Shown here piece after piece: positions 52,070-64,000 of a stretch of DNA of 64,000 nucleotides. Source of the stretch: Epiperipatus broadwayi (taxonomy: Eukaryota > Onychophora > Udeonychophora > Euonychophora > Peripatidae); the NCBI GenBank assembly GCA_028023455.1, contig JAQFVV010006313.1, positions 3,079,147-3,143,146 on the forward strand. Direction: 5' to 3'. The position numbers and the translations under genes were made by a program. The stretch's first letter is position 1. Each line of letters starts with the position of its first letter. The notes under the pieces were generated by a model that did not search any database, was not told the origin of the DNA, and was given only the letters and a program-made list of their open reading frames with translations.

Positions 52070-52700
52070 GTAGTTGGATAGAAAGACAGAGAGAATGACT
52101 GATGGTTGGATAGACTTTAGATAAATGGATAAAAGTAGCTAGAGGCATAAGGGAGAATGGATAGATAAATAGAGGAATGAATCAATACATAAATAAAAAG
52201 TAAGAGACACAGTAATAGACAGTCAGATAAATAAATATGTAGATAGATATATAGAAACATAGGTATGTAGCTAGCTAGCTAGATAACTAAATTGATAATG
52301 AAAAGTTGATGATTAGATAAATATATGTTTGGTTGCATAAATAAATATTACATTTAGAATACCATATAAACAGATATATAAATTGATATATACAGAACAG
52401 ATAGAGAAATAGGATAAAATATAAACAAATATATACAGAGATAAGTAGAAAAACACATAAAGGAAAAATAAATAGATAAAATATCAAAGATACATGTAAG
52501 AGATAGATGGTTATATAAAAAACAGATACATAGATAAACAAATAAAGAGACAGGTAAAATAAACATAAATGGATAGGCATAGATAGGTATATAGATAAAC
52601 AGAGAGACAATTAAAAGATAGATCAATGGATAAGCATGTAGGTAAATAGATAGATAGCTAATAGTTGAATGCATACATGAGTGGCTAGCTAGTTATGTAG
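52070..52700. repeat. Degenerate GATA-type tetranucleotide tract
   Basis: About 630 bp of imperfect GATA, AATA and GATG words on the plus strand, the strand-opposite of the tract at 49480-50455. Serine/isoleucine/tyrosine-rich minus-strand frames (52287-52674) are by-products. Confidence 0.8.
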
Positions 52701-53515
52701 ATGTATGGTCTTATTTTTTCCACTTTTTTATTGCCTTAATATAAATATTTCGACCAAAATTTCTTATTTTTGCTAACTGATGTCATTGAGATCAAAATTT
52801 AAATCTCTGAAATTGACAAATATGTCCGGGTAAATTTGTTTGTCTCCCTCTGCATTTTGCTTTTCTCCTCATGTACTGCTATTCTTTCTGAAAAAGCTAA
52901 AATTTTGGGTATTTAATTACATAGAAATAACTGCTTCTAATAATTTACCTGTATATACTCTATATTATTTTCTCGAAAGTAAAATATGGTTACTCTATCA
53001 ATGTTCCATAATAACTTCAGCAGTACTTCATTTAAAAATGCACTGGAATGGCAAAATAAAAAATCTAATCAATATTTTCATTTTTCTGTATGTGATGGTA
53101 TGCAAGACATCATAAAATGTGTTTTATGGAGAACAACACAGGGATAGTCTAAAAGGCATTCTAAAGAAGTGCAATGTTATTTATTTTTATTGGGAAGGTA
53201 CAGGAGTGAGTAGAATGTCTTTAATGATAGTCTATTAGATGTGGTATTTGAAGCATTTCAGAAAGTAAAGTTTTCTGAAGAAGTTAAAGTTGAAATTGCA
53301 AAATATAAAAATAACCAGAACATTTTCAATATGGGGACATATTTGTGGTTAATCTATTGGTCTGCACATCATCAAAACTCATTTCGAAAATAGTTTTTTT
53401 AACTCTTTGTGTTGAAATAGTCATATTGTCTATGAATGTCTGATAATGATGAAGCCATAAAAGAGAGAAAATTTAAATAATTTATTATTATTATTATATT
53501 ACTTTTACTTTTAAC

Positions 53516-53564
<49 letters not shown>

Positions 53565-56500
53565 TCATTTACTTAAATATACATATGATCACTTATACAT
53601 ATATTTATTTTTAAAGCTTTTTTGTAGACTGTATAGAAATGCATTTTTTTCAATGAACCAATTAATGCCAACATTTATATTATATTAAAAGGCTTATTTT
53701 TGTCAAATAAGATCAAATTATTTTGGTATATAATAAAACTGTCAAGAATTATATTTTTACAAATTAAAGAAAAAAGTTAATATAATCATAACTATTAACA
53801 TCATTACTAATAAGTCATATGAACATGGCAATGCGACAATATTCTCAAAACACCACTTTTCCACGGATGTTTTTTCTACCAGTTATTTTTATACTTATTT
53901 TACATTATCTTTTATAAGAAGTTTTGTAATTATTAATCTCCAATTGCACATTCTATCTCGCACTATTCATTTACCTATTATTTTGGTATTTAAGTATAAT
54001 TTCAATACATGTCTCTATCATCATCTATTTATTTTCAGTAATTAGATATATGTACATTGTACTTTTCTGTTTAAATGTCGCCTTTGTAAAAATGTTAAGG
54101 ACTTGTAATTTGTTTTAATATTGATTAATTGCTTAATATTTGTAAAGTGATAAATAAAGTTTCTAACTTTTATATTTTCATTTTTTAATTAAAGATAAAG
54201 TTACAAAAAAAATCGTTTGAAAAATTAACAAAATTGTAGTATTAATTATAGAATGACTTGCAGTAATTTGTAGAAACTAAAAATAAACTAGTATTTATTA
54301 ATAATTTTGTATATTTTTTAATGTTTTGTATTTCCTCTGAATGTGATATTTATTCTTTTTTATTATTATATTAACGTTTGTTACCAATTATGCAGATACT
54401 TTCAGTGATTTATAAATACCTATAGGTTATTTTTCTTTGAACTAATGAATCATTTTTTCTCTGTTCAGCCATGATAAATCAATCAGCAAAGCTTTGTCTT
54501 TGTAGCCTTAAGAATAAAGTTTAAGTTTAAATAAAGCAAAACTCCCGTTAATGAAGTGACTTTCACAAATGTAGGGATAGCAGTTTCATTTGATGTCGTT
54601 ACTATTGTACAATGTTTATGTCCCAAACTTCTATTTAATTTTATTAACTTTGATTTTATAGAGATCAATATATATATATATATATATATGATAAGTTAAT
54701 AAAAAAAAGTTATCAATTTGTATCAAATGAAAAAATAAAAAACAGAGCAAAGTGCCCAGCAGAAATAGATCTAGATAGGTAGATATAGAGAGATAACAAA
54801 AGAAAAAGAAAGTGCTAATAAAAAGATAGTGGAAAACTGAGGAGGGAAAAAATTATCTATTGAGAATCACTTTGTTAGAAAATAATTAAATTGTGTTTTC
54901 CATAATTATAGTGTATAAATGTTTAGTTAAAAGGCAACTAAAGACTTTCTATATATTCTTGAACTAATTTACATTATTAAAGTAGTCTTAATTCAAGCTT
55001 TTTTGTATTAGTTAAAAAATTACAAGTAGGAAAAAATAGAAAAGTAATGGTACACAATTGGTTATAAGTAATTTCTAGAAAAGATTATTTTTTAATGCTT
55101 ATTTAATTTATCTCATATTATATAACATTATTGTGTTTTACATTTGTAAACAATTTTAGCGTTAGCATTTTCTTATCAGTAGGATCTATTAGAAATGTTC
55201 TTCAAATTTTACTGTTTGGGCAATATAGTGTAAGTTTAAAAAATACAGAATAAAAAAAAAAAACAATGGTATTCAAATGATCATTGGTTGTTTCCAACAA
55301 AGATTATTTTTTAAGACATAGTTAATTTACCTCACTATGTTAACCTTTAATAATTTTCTAGTTTTAAACGACTTGCTGATTAATAACTACAAATATAAAC
55401 TTATAATTTAACAAAATTATGTTTACATTATTTTTTTCTACATCAAGCTAAATCAAATATTAATATTGATTATTATATTTGTCGCAAACAAAAAAGTAAT
55501 CAAGATTATGTTAATATTTTTATAACATTTTTGTCAAAATTTCTTTAGACAACCTTATTAATTTTAAAATTTTATTTGATAACGTTCTTAGTTATGACGA
55601 GTATAATGTTATTAGTAGGATCTTTATTAACTACTAATTGGTTGAAAACGTCCATTTTGTTTGTAGTCTTTCTGCAACTTTCACTGAAATTTCTATAGTC
55701 TCTTCTACATAAGATACTAAATTAAGAATTTAAAACTTTTAACATTTTATTAAATATCATTATTAGTAATGTAATGAAAGACATTTAATATATATAAAAA
55801 AGCCCAAATAACGTCAGAATTTATTTTATGAAATAAATATTTTTTTTAAAAAAAAGATAAGTATCTACACAGAAAATCGCTCATCTGCTATGCTCATTCT
55901 GGCGGCAAAGTGCAACAGTTGCTGCGAATAATTTGATTGATATTTGTTTTCTTATTTCAAATAATTTCCTGCTACTCTTTTGATAAAGTTATTGTTGCTA
56001 AACATAAGAATATCATGAGATATAATTAAAAATAAAAGAATAGATTATTACACTTGATAATAGCTTATAAAATAGTATTGAAAGGTAATTAAATTAATGA
56101 AACTTGTTAGAAAAAAAAGTAAAACGTAAATACACTTTTAAAAGAGAATAAAAATTTACAAAAAAAAGAAAAGCCACATTAATTACTATTTAAACAATAA
56201 TACTTTAGCTCTTCAACTAATTTTTACTGCTAATGTGCAAAGTTAATGAGAAAAATCATTATAATAGATAGTACGTAAAAAAAAATTAGAGAAATAATCT
56301 GGACCACTCCAAAACTAGATATCAAAAATATACGTCATGTGATCGTCTATGAAGTGATATATAATTACAATAAATTTATGTATATCTGTGAACAAAATTA
56401 AATATATCTGCATTAAAATTTTAAATACATTATTCAGAAATATGCAAATATATTCTTTTTACATTTTTTTAAACATTAAAAATAATAAAAGTGTAAATAT

Positions 56501-57472
56501 CTTGCATTGAAAGTCAAAGATAATAATTCTCAGTGAAATGTTATTGCTCTGTTTAAAATATATTTTTATGAAAATATGACAAAATACGTAGAAAAATGAC
56601 ATGTTTTCTAAGTTAGTCATTTTAAAACAATTTTATATCAGGTAAAGAAAATAACTAATGAAAATTATATTTTAAAAACGTTTAATGACAAAACAAATAA
56701 ACAGAATTTAGAAACAGTCTGTAGATAGGGAAATCATAATTACTAACTTATCAGTAAGTTATAACTTTGTTGATAGACTTTTTAAATATTTACTTGACAA
56801 AAAACATTAAAATCTTTGAACAAATATTGGTCGACAAACTAAATAAATCAAACAACAATGTTTAAATATTAATCAGAATCACTATCCCCTTCGTTTAAAA
56901 AAAACAGTTTGAGCAAGAGTTAATCCAAAAGTTGGCATGTTTTATGTGAAGATAATTGTCTTATATCAACTTCGGTTTAAAATAAAAATTATAATACTTC
57001 CTCTAAATTTGTATATTGTTATTCCAAGCCCAGTGAACCTAATGCAGTACATATTTTAAAAATACATTATATATCTTGTTATGTGACTTAAGTTTGAATT
57101 GCAAGTTTTAAAGCAGTTATTTACGTTATAGCATAGCTCTGTTTAGAAAATTATACAGAAAACCTCATTAATCTTTATGTGTGTGTATATATATATATAT
57201 ATCATTTCTTATAGACATTTTTCAGTATATTATACAACCATAATGTTATCAAATAATTACACATACTTAATTAATGGAAAAATTATAAAAATGTCAATCG
57301 AAATAATAGACAACTTATTGATATACAAATTAATTTAATATCATCAAGTCGATTTTGACATGAATCATCTCAAAATGTCATTTTTAATATTTATCATGTG
57401 ACAAGGAATGTTCTAAAGATAGTTCAATCTCTAGTGGTCATCACTAGAAATAAACTCATAAAAATAATAAAT
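52701..57472. other. AT-rich spacer, no gene supported
   Basis: Includes AT tracts at 53518-53563 and about 54669-54690. Open segments at 52840-53115 (plus) and 54483-54668 (minus) show no family. About 55870-55930 is less AT-rich but carries nothing I can name. Confidence 0.4.
53518..53563. repeat. (AT)n microsatellite
   Basis: AT tract of about 46 bp. Confidence 0.95.
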
Positions 57473-57476
57473 ATAT

Positions 57477-57660
57477 ATTGTACCACTCAAAACATGTTTA
57501 TCCATCTAACATGAGCTGGAACTCACAAAATGTACTTCAAACCCAGTCAAGTCCAAGATTTGAGTCAGGGACCAGCCTGGATTTGAACCCACTCTCTAAG
57601 CCCCATATTAAACACCTAATGGATAACATAACAATGATGGCACATGAGAATTAATTTTAA
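57477..57660 (-). mobile_element. tRNA-derived SINE ending in TGGTACA(AT)n
   Basis: Minus strand: an A-box-like GTTATCCATTAGG (plus 57616-57628), a B box GGGTTCAAATCC (plus 57579-57590), and a tail ending GAGTGGTACAATATATATT. That last motif matches the minus-strand end of the long repeat at 11014 (GACTGGTACA followed by AT), so the two repeat types share a terminal module. The start (right edge) is uncertain. Confidence 0.55.
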
Positions 57661-58773
57661 ATTTGGCCCACTAGCAGAGTGGAGAAGACAATGAGACATC
57701 TATTAACTATGACTTAACTAAAATATATATATATATACGCATAACTATATGTGTGGAAGTGAAGAAAAAGGAATTTGAAATACTCAAACAGGTTAAGCAA
57801 CAAAAAAATTGTTTAATATAATGACAACTCATTAATACATTTATAAATTAATGGCATACATTAGTATGTGTGTGAATGAGCAAGCGGTCTACCAAATAAT
57901 AGATAATTATATATTGTTATTCACACTATTATATCTCATACACTCTTTTATTAACTAAATAATACATTATAAATAAACACATATCTTTGGTGGGTCCAAT
58001 ATTAAGATGCCAAACATTTATTAAAAGGATTACATAATATTGCCATTAATGCTTTGATTTACAGTTCTGAAACATGGTGACTAACATATTACTTCAGGGA
58101 GCATTCTAAGATTCATTACAGTTATAATATTAACCATTTTCATGCCATTACGGTCATGAAAATAAATAAAGTACATTTGAAAACATATTTGATTATATGA
58201 TATAATACTTAATGAAAATTCTTTTAATTAGCGCTGGTAAGAAGAATACTTTATTTTCCCCAAGGCAAATACTCTTAAATAGATAATTAACAAATAACGA
58301 TGATTGGATTATATAATAAAACTAAAATAATATTAATAATTTATGTAATAAATTGTTTTTCTCTTCACTAGTAAAAATTGTAATTATAAATATGCGACTT
58401 TATTTCACATTAAATAGTGAAGCTATAATTATACTATAATGTGGCTAGTAATATTTGGCATTTATATATATTTTGAGCAAAGCACACTTCTAATATTATT
58501 ACAGCACTAAAATTAGGTCATAAGCAAAAAAATAATAATAATCTGAAGTTTGGGTGTTCCTGACATAATGGCAAATAACTAAGAGGAAAGGTTGTGCTTC
58601 TGGATGAAAACAAAGTCTAAGACACCCTTCATGGGCAGTTCTTAGAGAAAAGTGGATAAGGCATGATGTGGACATCACCAATGTGCAGGCCTTTTATACA
58701 AAGAAAATGGATAGGCATAGCATGTGCCAGACTTACAGGAATTACCGCCAAAGGCTTTTTATACAAAATAAAT
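57661..58773. other. Spacer, no gene seen
   Basis: AT-rich. About 58590-58770 is less AT-rich and may be an upstream part of the following SINE or another repeat. No open frame of note. Confidence 0.4.
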
Positions 58774-60659
<1,886 letters not shown>

Positions 60660-60785
60660 GCTGCACCTATGTACTTTAATTAAAAAAACTAATAATTAAT
60701 AAAATAATAATAATAAATATGTTATTGAAAGTTTATAAATGTAGGCGAACATCTCAAATATATACATAAAATTTATATACATAGC

Positions 60786-60856
60786 AAAAGGAGTGGAATG
60801 GAATAGGGTTTGCTGGAATCATGAAGCACAATCTTAAGCTAAGATTGACTGCTTCA
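60786..60856. repeat. Fragment related to the end of the 2.6-kb repeat
   Basis: Contains TAGGGTTTG, CATGAAGC and the terminal GACTGCTTCA in the same order as the right ends of 11014-13671 and 19272-21689, and is followed immediately by an AT run. It is a diverged solo end or a shared terminal module. Confidence 0.55.
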
Positions 60857-60943
60857 ATATATATATATATATGCTTTTATTTATCTCTTTATCCTTTTAA
60901 TAATTACTATATTAAATCAAACAATTAATTCATATATTATACC

Positions 60944-60970
60944 ATATATATATATTTATATTTATATATG

Positions 60971-61011
<41 letters not shown>
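60944..61011. repeat. AT-rich hairpin and (AT)n tracts
   Basis: TATACCATATATA (about 60938) and its complement TATATATGGTATA (about 60964) form a short palindrome, followed by two AT runs up to the LINE's 5' region. Confidence 0.7.
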
Positions 61012-61012
<1 letters not shown>

Positions 61013-61338
61013 GGCTGCAGAAAGGAGTTTGCTATTAACTGAAAGGAGACCCTTTGATTCCTCTTGGAGGCCTTAAAGGAACCGAGCAGGGCAAATTCCT
61101 AATGTCCACTCCATATGTTCTTGTCATTGCAGCTGTTATTACTATGTGATTATTCATATAGTATACGAACATGGATGGGCTGCTCACCAACACACATTAG
61201 CCAGTGTGGTGAGTTTTTTGGCTTTTTACCTCTGAGTTTAAGATCAATAAACACCATGGTCTTTCTTCTCAGTGCCTGATAAGGCAGAATGAATGTTTGT
61301 GTAAATGATAAATATTTTTCCAATACATATATACAATT
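61012..61338 (+). other. Probable 5' region of the RTE LINE
   Basis: Markedly higher GC content than the neighbouring AT tracts and continuous in composition with the coding region that follows. It starts exactly where the (AT)n ends. No open frame extends through it. It may hold the internal promoter expected of a LINE, but no promoter element was identified. Confidence 0.4.
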
Positions 61339-64000
61339 ATGACAGACAAAAATAAAGCATGGCCCTTATTCCCAGGAGGCTGTAAAGTCACCAACCAAGG
61401 CAGCAGTTGGTGGCCGAAGGCGGAAGGTGCTAAGAATCCCCTGATTGCGGACCCAGGCTGCCATTTGATGATGACTTTTTATTTAGGTACTTACAACTGC
61501 AGATCACTTTCAAGTGAAGGAAGATTGCAAGAATTAGAAGAAGAACTGTCTTATATTAAATGGGACATTATTGGACTTTGTGAAGTTAGAAGAAAAGGAG
61601 AAGAAACAATTGATTTAAAAAGTGGACATATACTCTATTATAAAGGCACACATATTGGAAATACAAGTGGAGTAGGATTCATTATAAATAAAAAGTGGAA
61701 GAACAATATTGTGGAGATTGATGGTGTATCGGACAGAGTGGCAAGATTAGTTATACAACTTAATAGCAGATACCAAATGCAGATAATTCAGGTTTATGCC
61801 CCAACAAGTTCTCATAGTGATGAAGTAGTAGAAGATTTTTATATGGATGTACATAAGGCTTTTGATCAGAGTAAACAACATTTTAAAATTGTTATGGGAG
61901 ACTTTAATGCTAGAATTGGTAGACAAATGAAAGATGAAATTGCTGTAGGTAATTTTGGTTATGGTAATAGAAATGAGAGAGGACATAGACTTGTGGAGTT
62001 TGCAGAAAAAGAAAAACTTTATATTATGAATTCATTTTTTGAGAAAAATGTTAAAATGAAATGGACATGGAAGCATCCAAATGAAGGTACAGCAGAATTG
62101 GATTATATTTTGACTAACAGAAAATACATATTTCAAGATTGTAATGTTCTTAATAAATTTAACACAGGAAGTGATCATCGATTAGTAAGGTGTAAGTTAC
62201 GTGTTAATGTAAAACTAGAGAGACAAAAATTATTAAGAAAAACAATATTTACAGTTGATATTCCTAATCTTCAGAAACATTCTAATGAATTTAAATTAGA
62301 ACTTACAAATAGGTTTCAAGTGTTAGGAGATTTTGAACATGATTCAGATTTGAATGAAATTAATATGAAAATAACTGATACACTTTTAAAAACTGCAACA
62401 AACATAGCTGGTAGAAAAAAGCAGCAATTGACTAATAAAATTTCTACTGAGACTAGAGAATTTATGAAGAAAAAAAGGAATATGAAGATATACATAAATG
62501 ATGTATTAAAAAGAATTGAATATCTCAAATTTTGTAAAATGGTACGGAAAAGAGTTGAAAATGATATAAGAAAGTATAACTCTGAAATAGCAAGGAAAGC
62601 TGTAGAAGAAAATAAAAGTCTCAAAATTGTTAAACAACATTTTGGTATTGGTAGGAAATTTATATCTGCAATAAGAAAAAAAGATGAAATTATTACTAAA
62701 AAGAGAGATGACATCATGAAATTGGTAGAAGATTTTTATCAAGAATTATATAGTAATAAAGAACAAATACCTCCTATATCTATTACATCTTTCGAATTGC
62801 CCAGAATTTTAAATGAAGAAGTGAGACATACAATTAAATGTATGAAGAAAGGAAAGGCTCCAGGAAATGATGGAATTATAATTGATATATTAAAAGAAGC
62901 AGGTGAAGAAATAGAAACAATTTTAGCAAAGTTATATACCAAATGTCTAAATGATAAAGATGTACCGGAAGATTGGAAGAATGCAGTAATAATATTAATA
63001 TTTAAAAAAGGTGATAAAGAAGATATTAGAAATTACAGACCTATCAGCCTTTTATCAGTTTTATATAAAATTTTTACCAAGATAATTACAACTCGTCTGC
63101 AGAGAACTTTGGATTTCCACCAACCAAGAGAACAAGCTGGATTTAAAAGTGGTTTTAGTACAATAGATCATATTCAGGTATTGAGAGAAGTCATAGAAAG
63201 GACAAACAAATATGAGTTGTCATTATGTTTTGGATTTGTAGATTATGAAAAGGCATTCGATTCTATACACATTTCTTCAGTGATTAAAGCATTGGATCAT
63301 CAAGGTATAGATCCAGGATATTGTCATATTTTAAAGAATATTTATAAAAATGCAACAGCAACAATTAGATTACATAATGATACTGGAAAAATCAACATTG
63401 AGAAAGGTGTAAGACAAGGTGACTCCATATCTCCAAAACTCTTTACAGCAGTGCTGCAAGAAGTATTTTGTGGATTAAAATGGGAAACTAAAGGAGTGAA
63501 AGTAAATGGAGAGTATTTAAGTCATTTAGATTTTGCAGATGATGTAGTTGTTTTTGCAAATAATGCTTCAGAGCTGCAGGAAATGTTGCAGGAGTTAGCA
63601 GATGAAAGTAGAAAAGTAGGACTAAAGATAAATGTTAAAAAGACTAAAATAATGTTTAATCGATTTGCTCAAAATATGAAAATAAAGATTGATTATGAAG
63701 AATTAGAAGAAGTTAACAGTTACAAATACCTTGGTCAGATTATTAATACAGATGGAAACATAATGGAGGAAATTAATCATAGAATTAAACTTGGTTGGAG
63801 TGCTTTTGGTAGAAATAACTTGATACTAAAAGGAAATATGCCTATGTGTTTGAAAAGGATGGTTTTTAACAAATGTGTTTTACCAGTTCTTACTTATGGA
63901 TCTGAGACTTGGACACTTAATAGAAGAGCAATACAGAGACTTCAGACCACTCAAAGGAGTATGGAGAGATGTATGTTGGGAGTAACAAGAAGAGATCGAA
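61339..64000 (+). CDS. RTE-clade LINE endonuclease-reverse transcriptase (runs off window)
   Basis: Single open frame of at least 887 codons, no stop seen. Residues about 50-285 form an APE-type endonuclease: TYNCRSLSSEGRL, the catalytic-glutamate segment GLCEVRR (about 80-84), MGDFNARIG (186-194), an AELDYILTN block and GSDHRLVRC (from 277). This enzyme nicks the target to prime reverse transcription. Residues about 490-800 are reverse transcriptase: KGKAPGNDGI, IFKKGDKEDIRNYRPISLLS, QAGFKSGFSTIDHI, FVDYEKAFDSI (motif A, 633-643), GVRQGDSISP (motif B, 690-699) and LDFADDVVVFA (motif C). A YKYLGQIIN block and LPVLTYGSETWTL follow. Domain order and motif style fit the RTE clade. ATG codons at 61339, 61468 and 61471 are possible starts. 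The family usually begins near the endonuclease, which favours 61468/61471. The frame looks intact, suggesting recent activity. The 3' end and tail lie outside the window. Confidence 0.93.
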   Translation, partial: MTDKNKAWPLFPGGCKVTNQGSSWWPKAEGAKNPLIADPGCHLMMTFYLGTYNCRSLSSEGRLQELEEELSYIKWDIIGLCEVRRKGEETIDLKSGHILYYKGTHIGNTSGVGFIINKKWKNNIVEIDGVSDRVARLVIQLNSRYQMQIIQVYAPTSSHSDEVVEDFYMDVHKAFDQSKQHFKIVMGDFNARIGRQMKDEIAVGNFGYGNRNERGHRLVEFAEKEKLYIMNSFFEKNVKMKWTWKHPNEGTAELDYILTNRKYIFQDCNVLNKFNTGSDHRLVRCKLRVNVKLERQKLLRKTIFTVDIPNLQKHSNEFKLELTNRFQVLGDFEHDSDLNEINMKITDTLLKTATNIAGRKKQQLTNKISTETREFMKKKRNMKIYINDVLKRIEYLKFCKMVRKRVENDIRKYNSEIARKAVEENKSLKIVKQHFGIGRKFISAIRKKDEIITKKRDDIMKLVEDFYQELYSNKEQIPPISITSFELPRILNEEVRHTIKCMKKGKAPGNDGIIIDILKEAGEEIETILAKLYTKCLNDKDVPEDWKNAVIILIFKKGDKEDIRNYRPISLLSVLYKIFTKIITTRLQRTLDFHQPREQAGFKSGFSTIDHIQVLREVIERTNKYELSLCFGFVDYEKAFDSIHISSVIKALDHQGIDPGYCHILKNIYKNATATIRLHNDTGKINIEKGVRQGDSISPKLFTAVLQEVFCGLKWETKGVKVNGEYLSHLDFADDVVVFANNASELQEMLQELADESRKVGLKINVKKTKIMFNRFAQNMKIKIDYEELEEVNSYKYLGQIINTDGNIMEEINHRIKLGWSAFGRNNLILKGNMPMCLKRMVFNKCVLPVLTYGSETWTLNRRAIQRLQTTQRSMERCMLGVTRRDR

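Noticed and set aside
52287-52674. Minus-strand frames of 106-107 codons rich in Tyr, Leu and Ile, resembling a membrane protein
   Set aside because: They arise from the degenerate GATA tract. The hydrophobicity follows from TAT/ATC/TTT words.
61747-62942. Several minus-strand frames of 67-133 codons
   Set aside because: They lie antisense to the RTE endonuclease-RT frame and show Phe/Ser/Leu-rich shadow composition.

Overview
This window is AT-rich animal DNA with no recognisable host protein-coding gene, rRNA or intact tRNA gene. It is a mosaic of transposable elements, their decayed copies and simple repeats: many long (AT)n tracts and one 620-bp perfect GATA tract. The mix of RTE-type LINE, Penelope-like elements (PLEs), Ty3/gypsy LTR element, tRNA-derived SINEs and hammerhead-ribozyme repeats fits an invertebrate metazoan. 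A mollusc, perhaps a cephalopod, is my best guess, but it rests on repeat content alone.

Layout. 1-11 kb: AT-rich spacer with eight (AT)n microsatellites and one stretch of possibly decayed coding sequence. 11.0-21.7 kb: a Ty3/gypsy pol/gag relic on the minus strand (14.0-17.85 kb), bracketed by two direct copies of a 2.4-2.66 kb repeat that I interpret as its long terminal repeats. 21.7-28.6 kb: spacer, a decayed coiled-coil reading frame, and a nested 690/242-bp repeat with hammerhead-like motifs. 31.8-33.7 kb: two head-to-head Penelope-like 3' ends forming a near-perfect 0.9-kb palindrome, followed directly by (GATA)n. 37.5-48.5 kb: dispersed copies of a repeat family carrying a hammerhead ribozyme motif (one copy with all core elements, three decayed) plus a palindromic foldback derivative. 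49.3-52.7 kb: a young SINE with a 14-bp target-site duplication, a second SINE, and a dead Penelope-like element lying between degenerate TATC/GATA tracts. 57.5-61 kb: more SINEs and microsatellites. 61.0-64.0 kb: the 5' part of an RTE-clade LINE with an uninterrupted endonuclease-reverse transcriptase frame that runs off the window.

How the parts relate. The LINE and the PLEs are (or descend from) elements that encode reverse transcriptases able to act in trans. The SINEs and the hammerhead repeats encode no protein and are the kind of passengers such enzymes mobilise. The hammerhead family (best copy at 40067-40110, minus strand) resembles the small ribozyme-bearing retroelements ('retrozymes') reported in metazoans and is the most interesting content here. 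All identity statements were made by eye, without alignment software.
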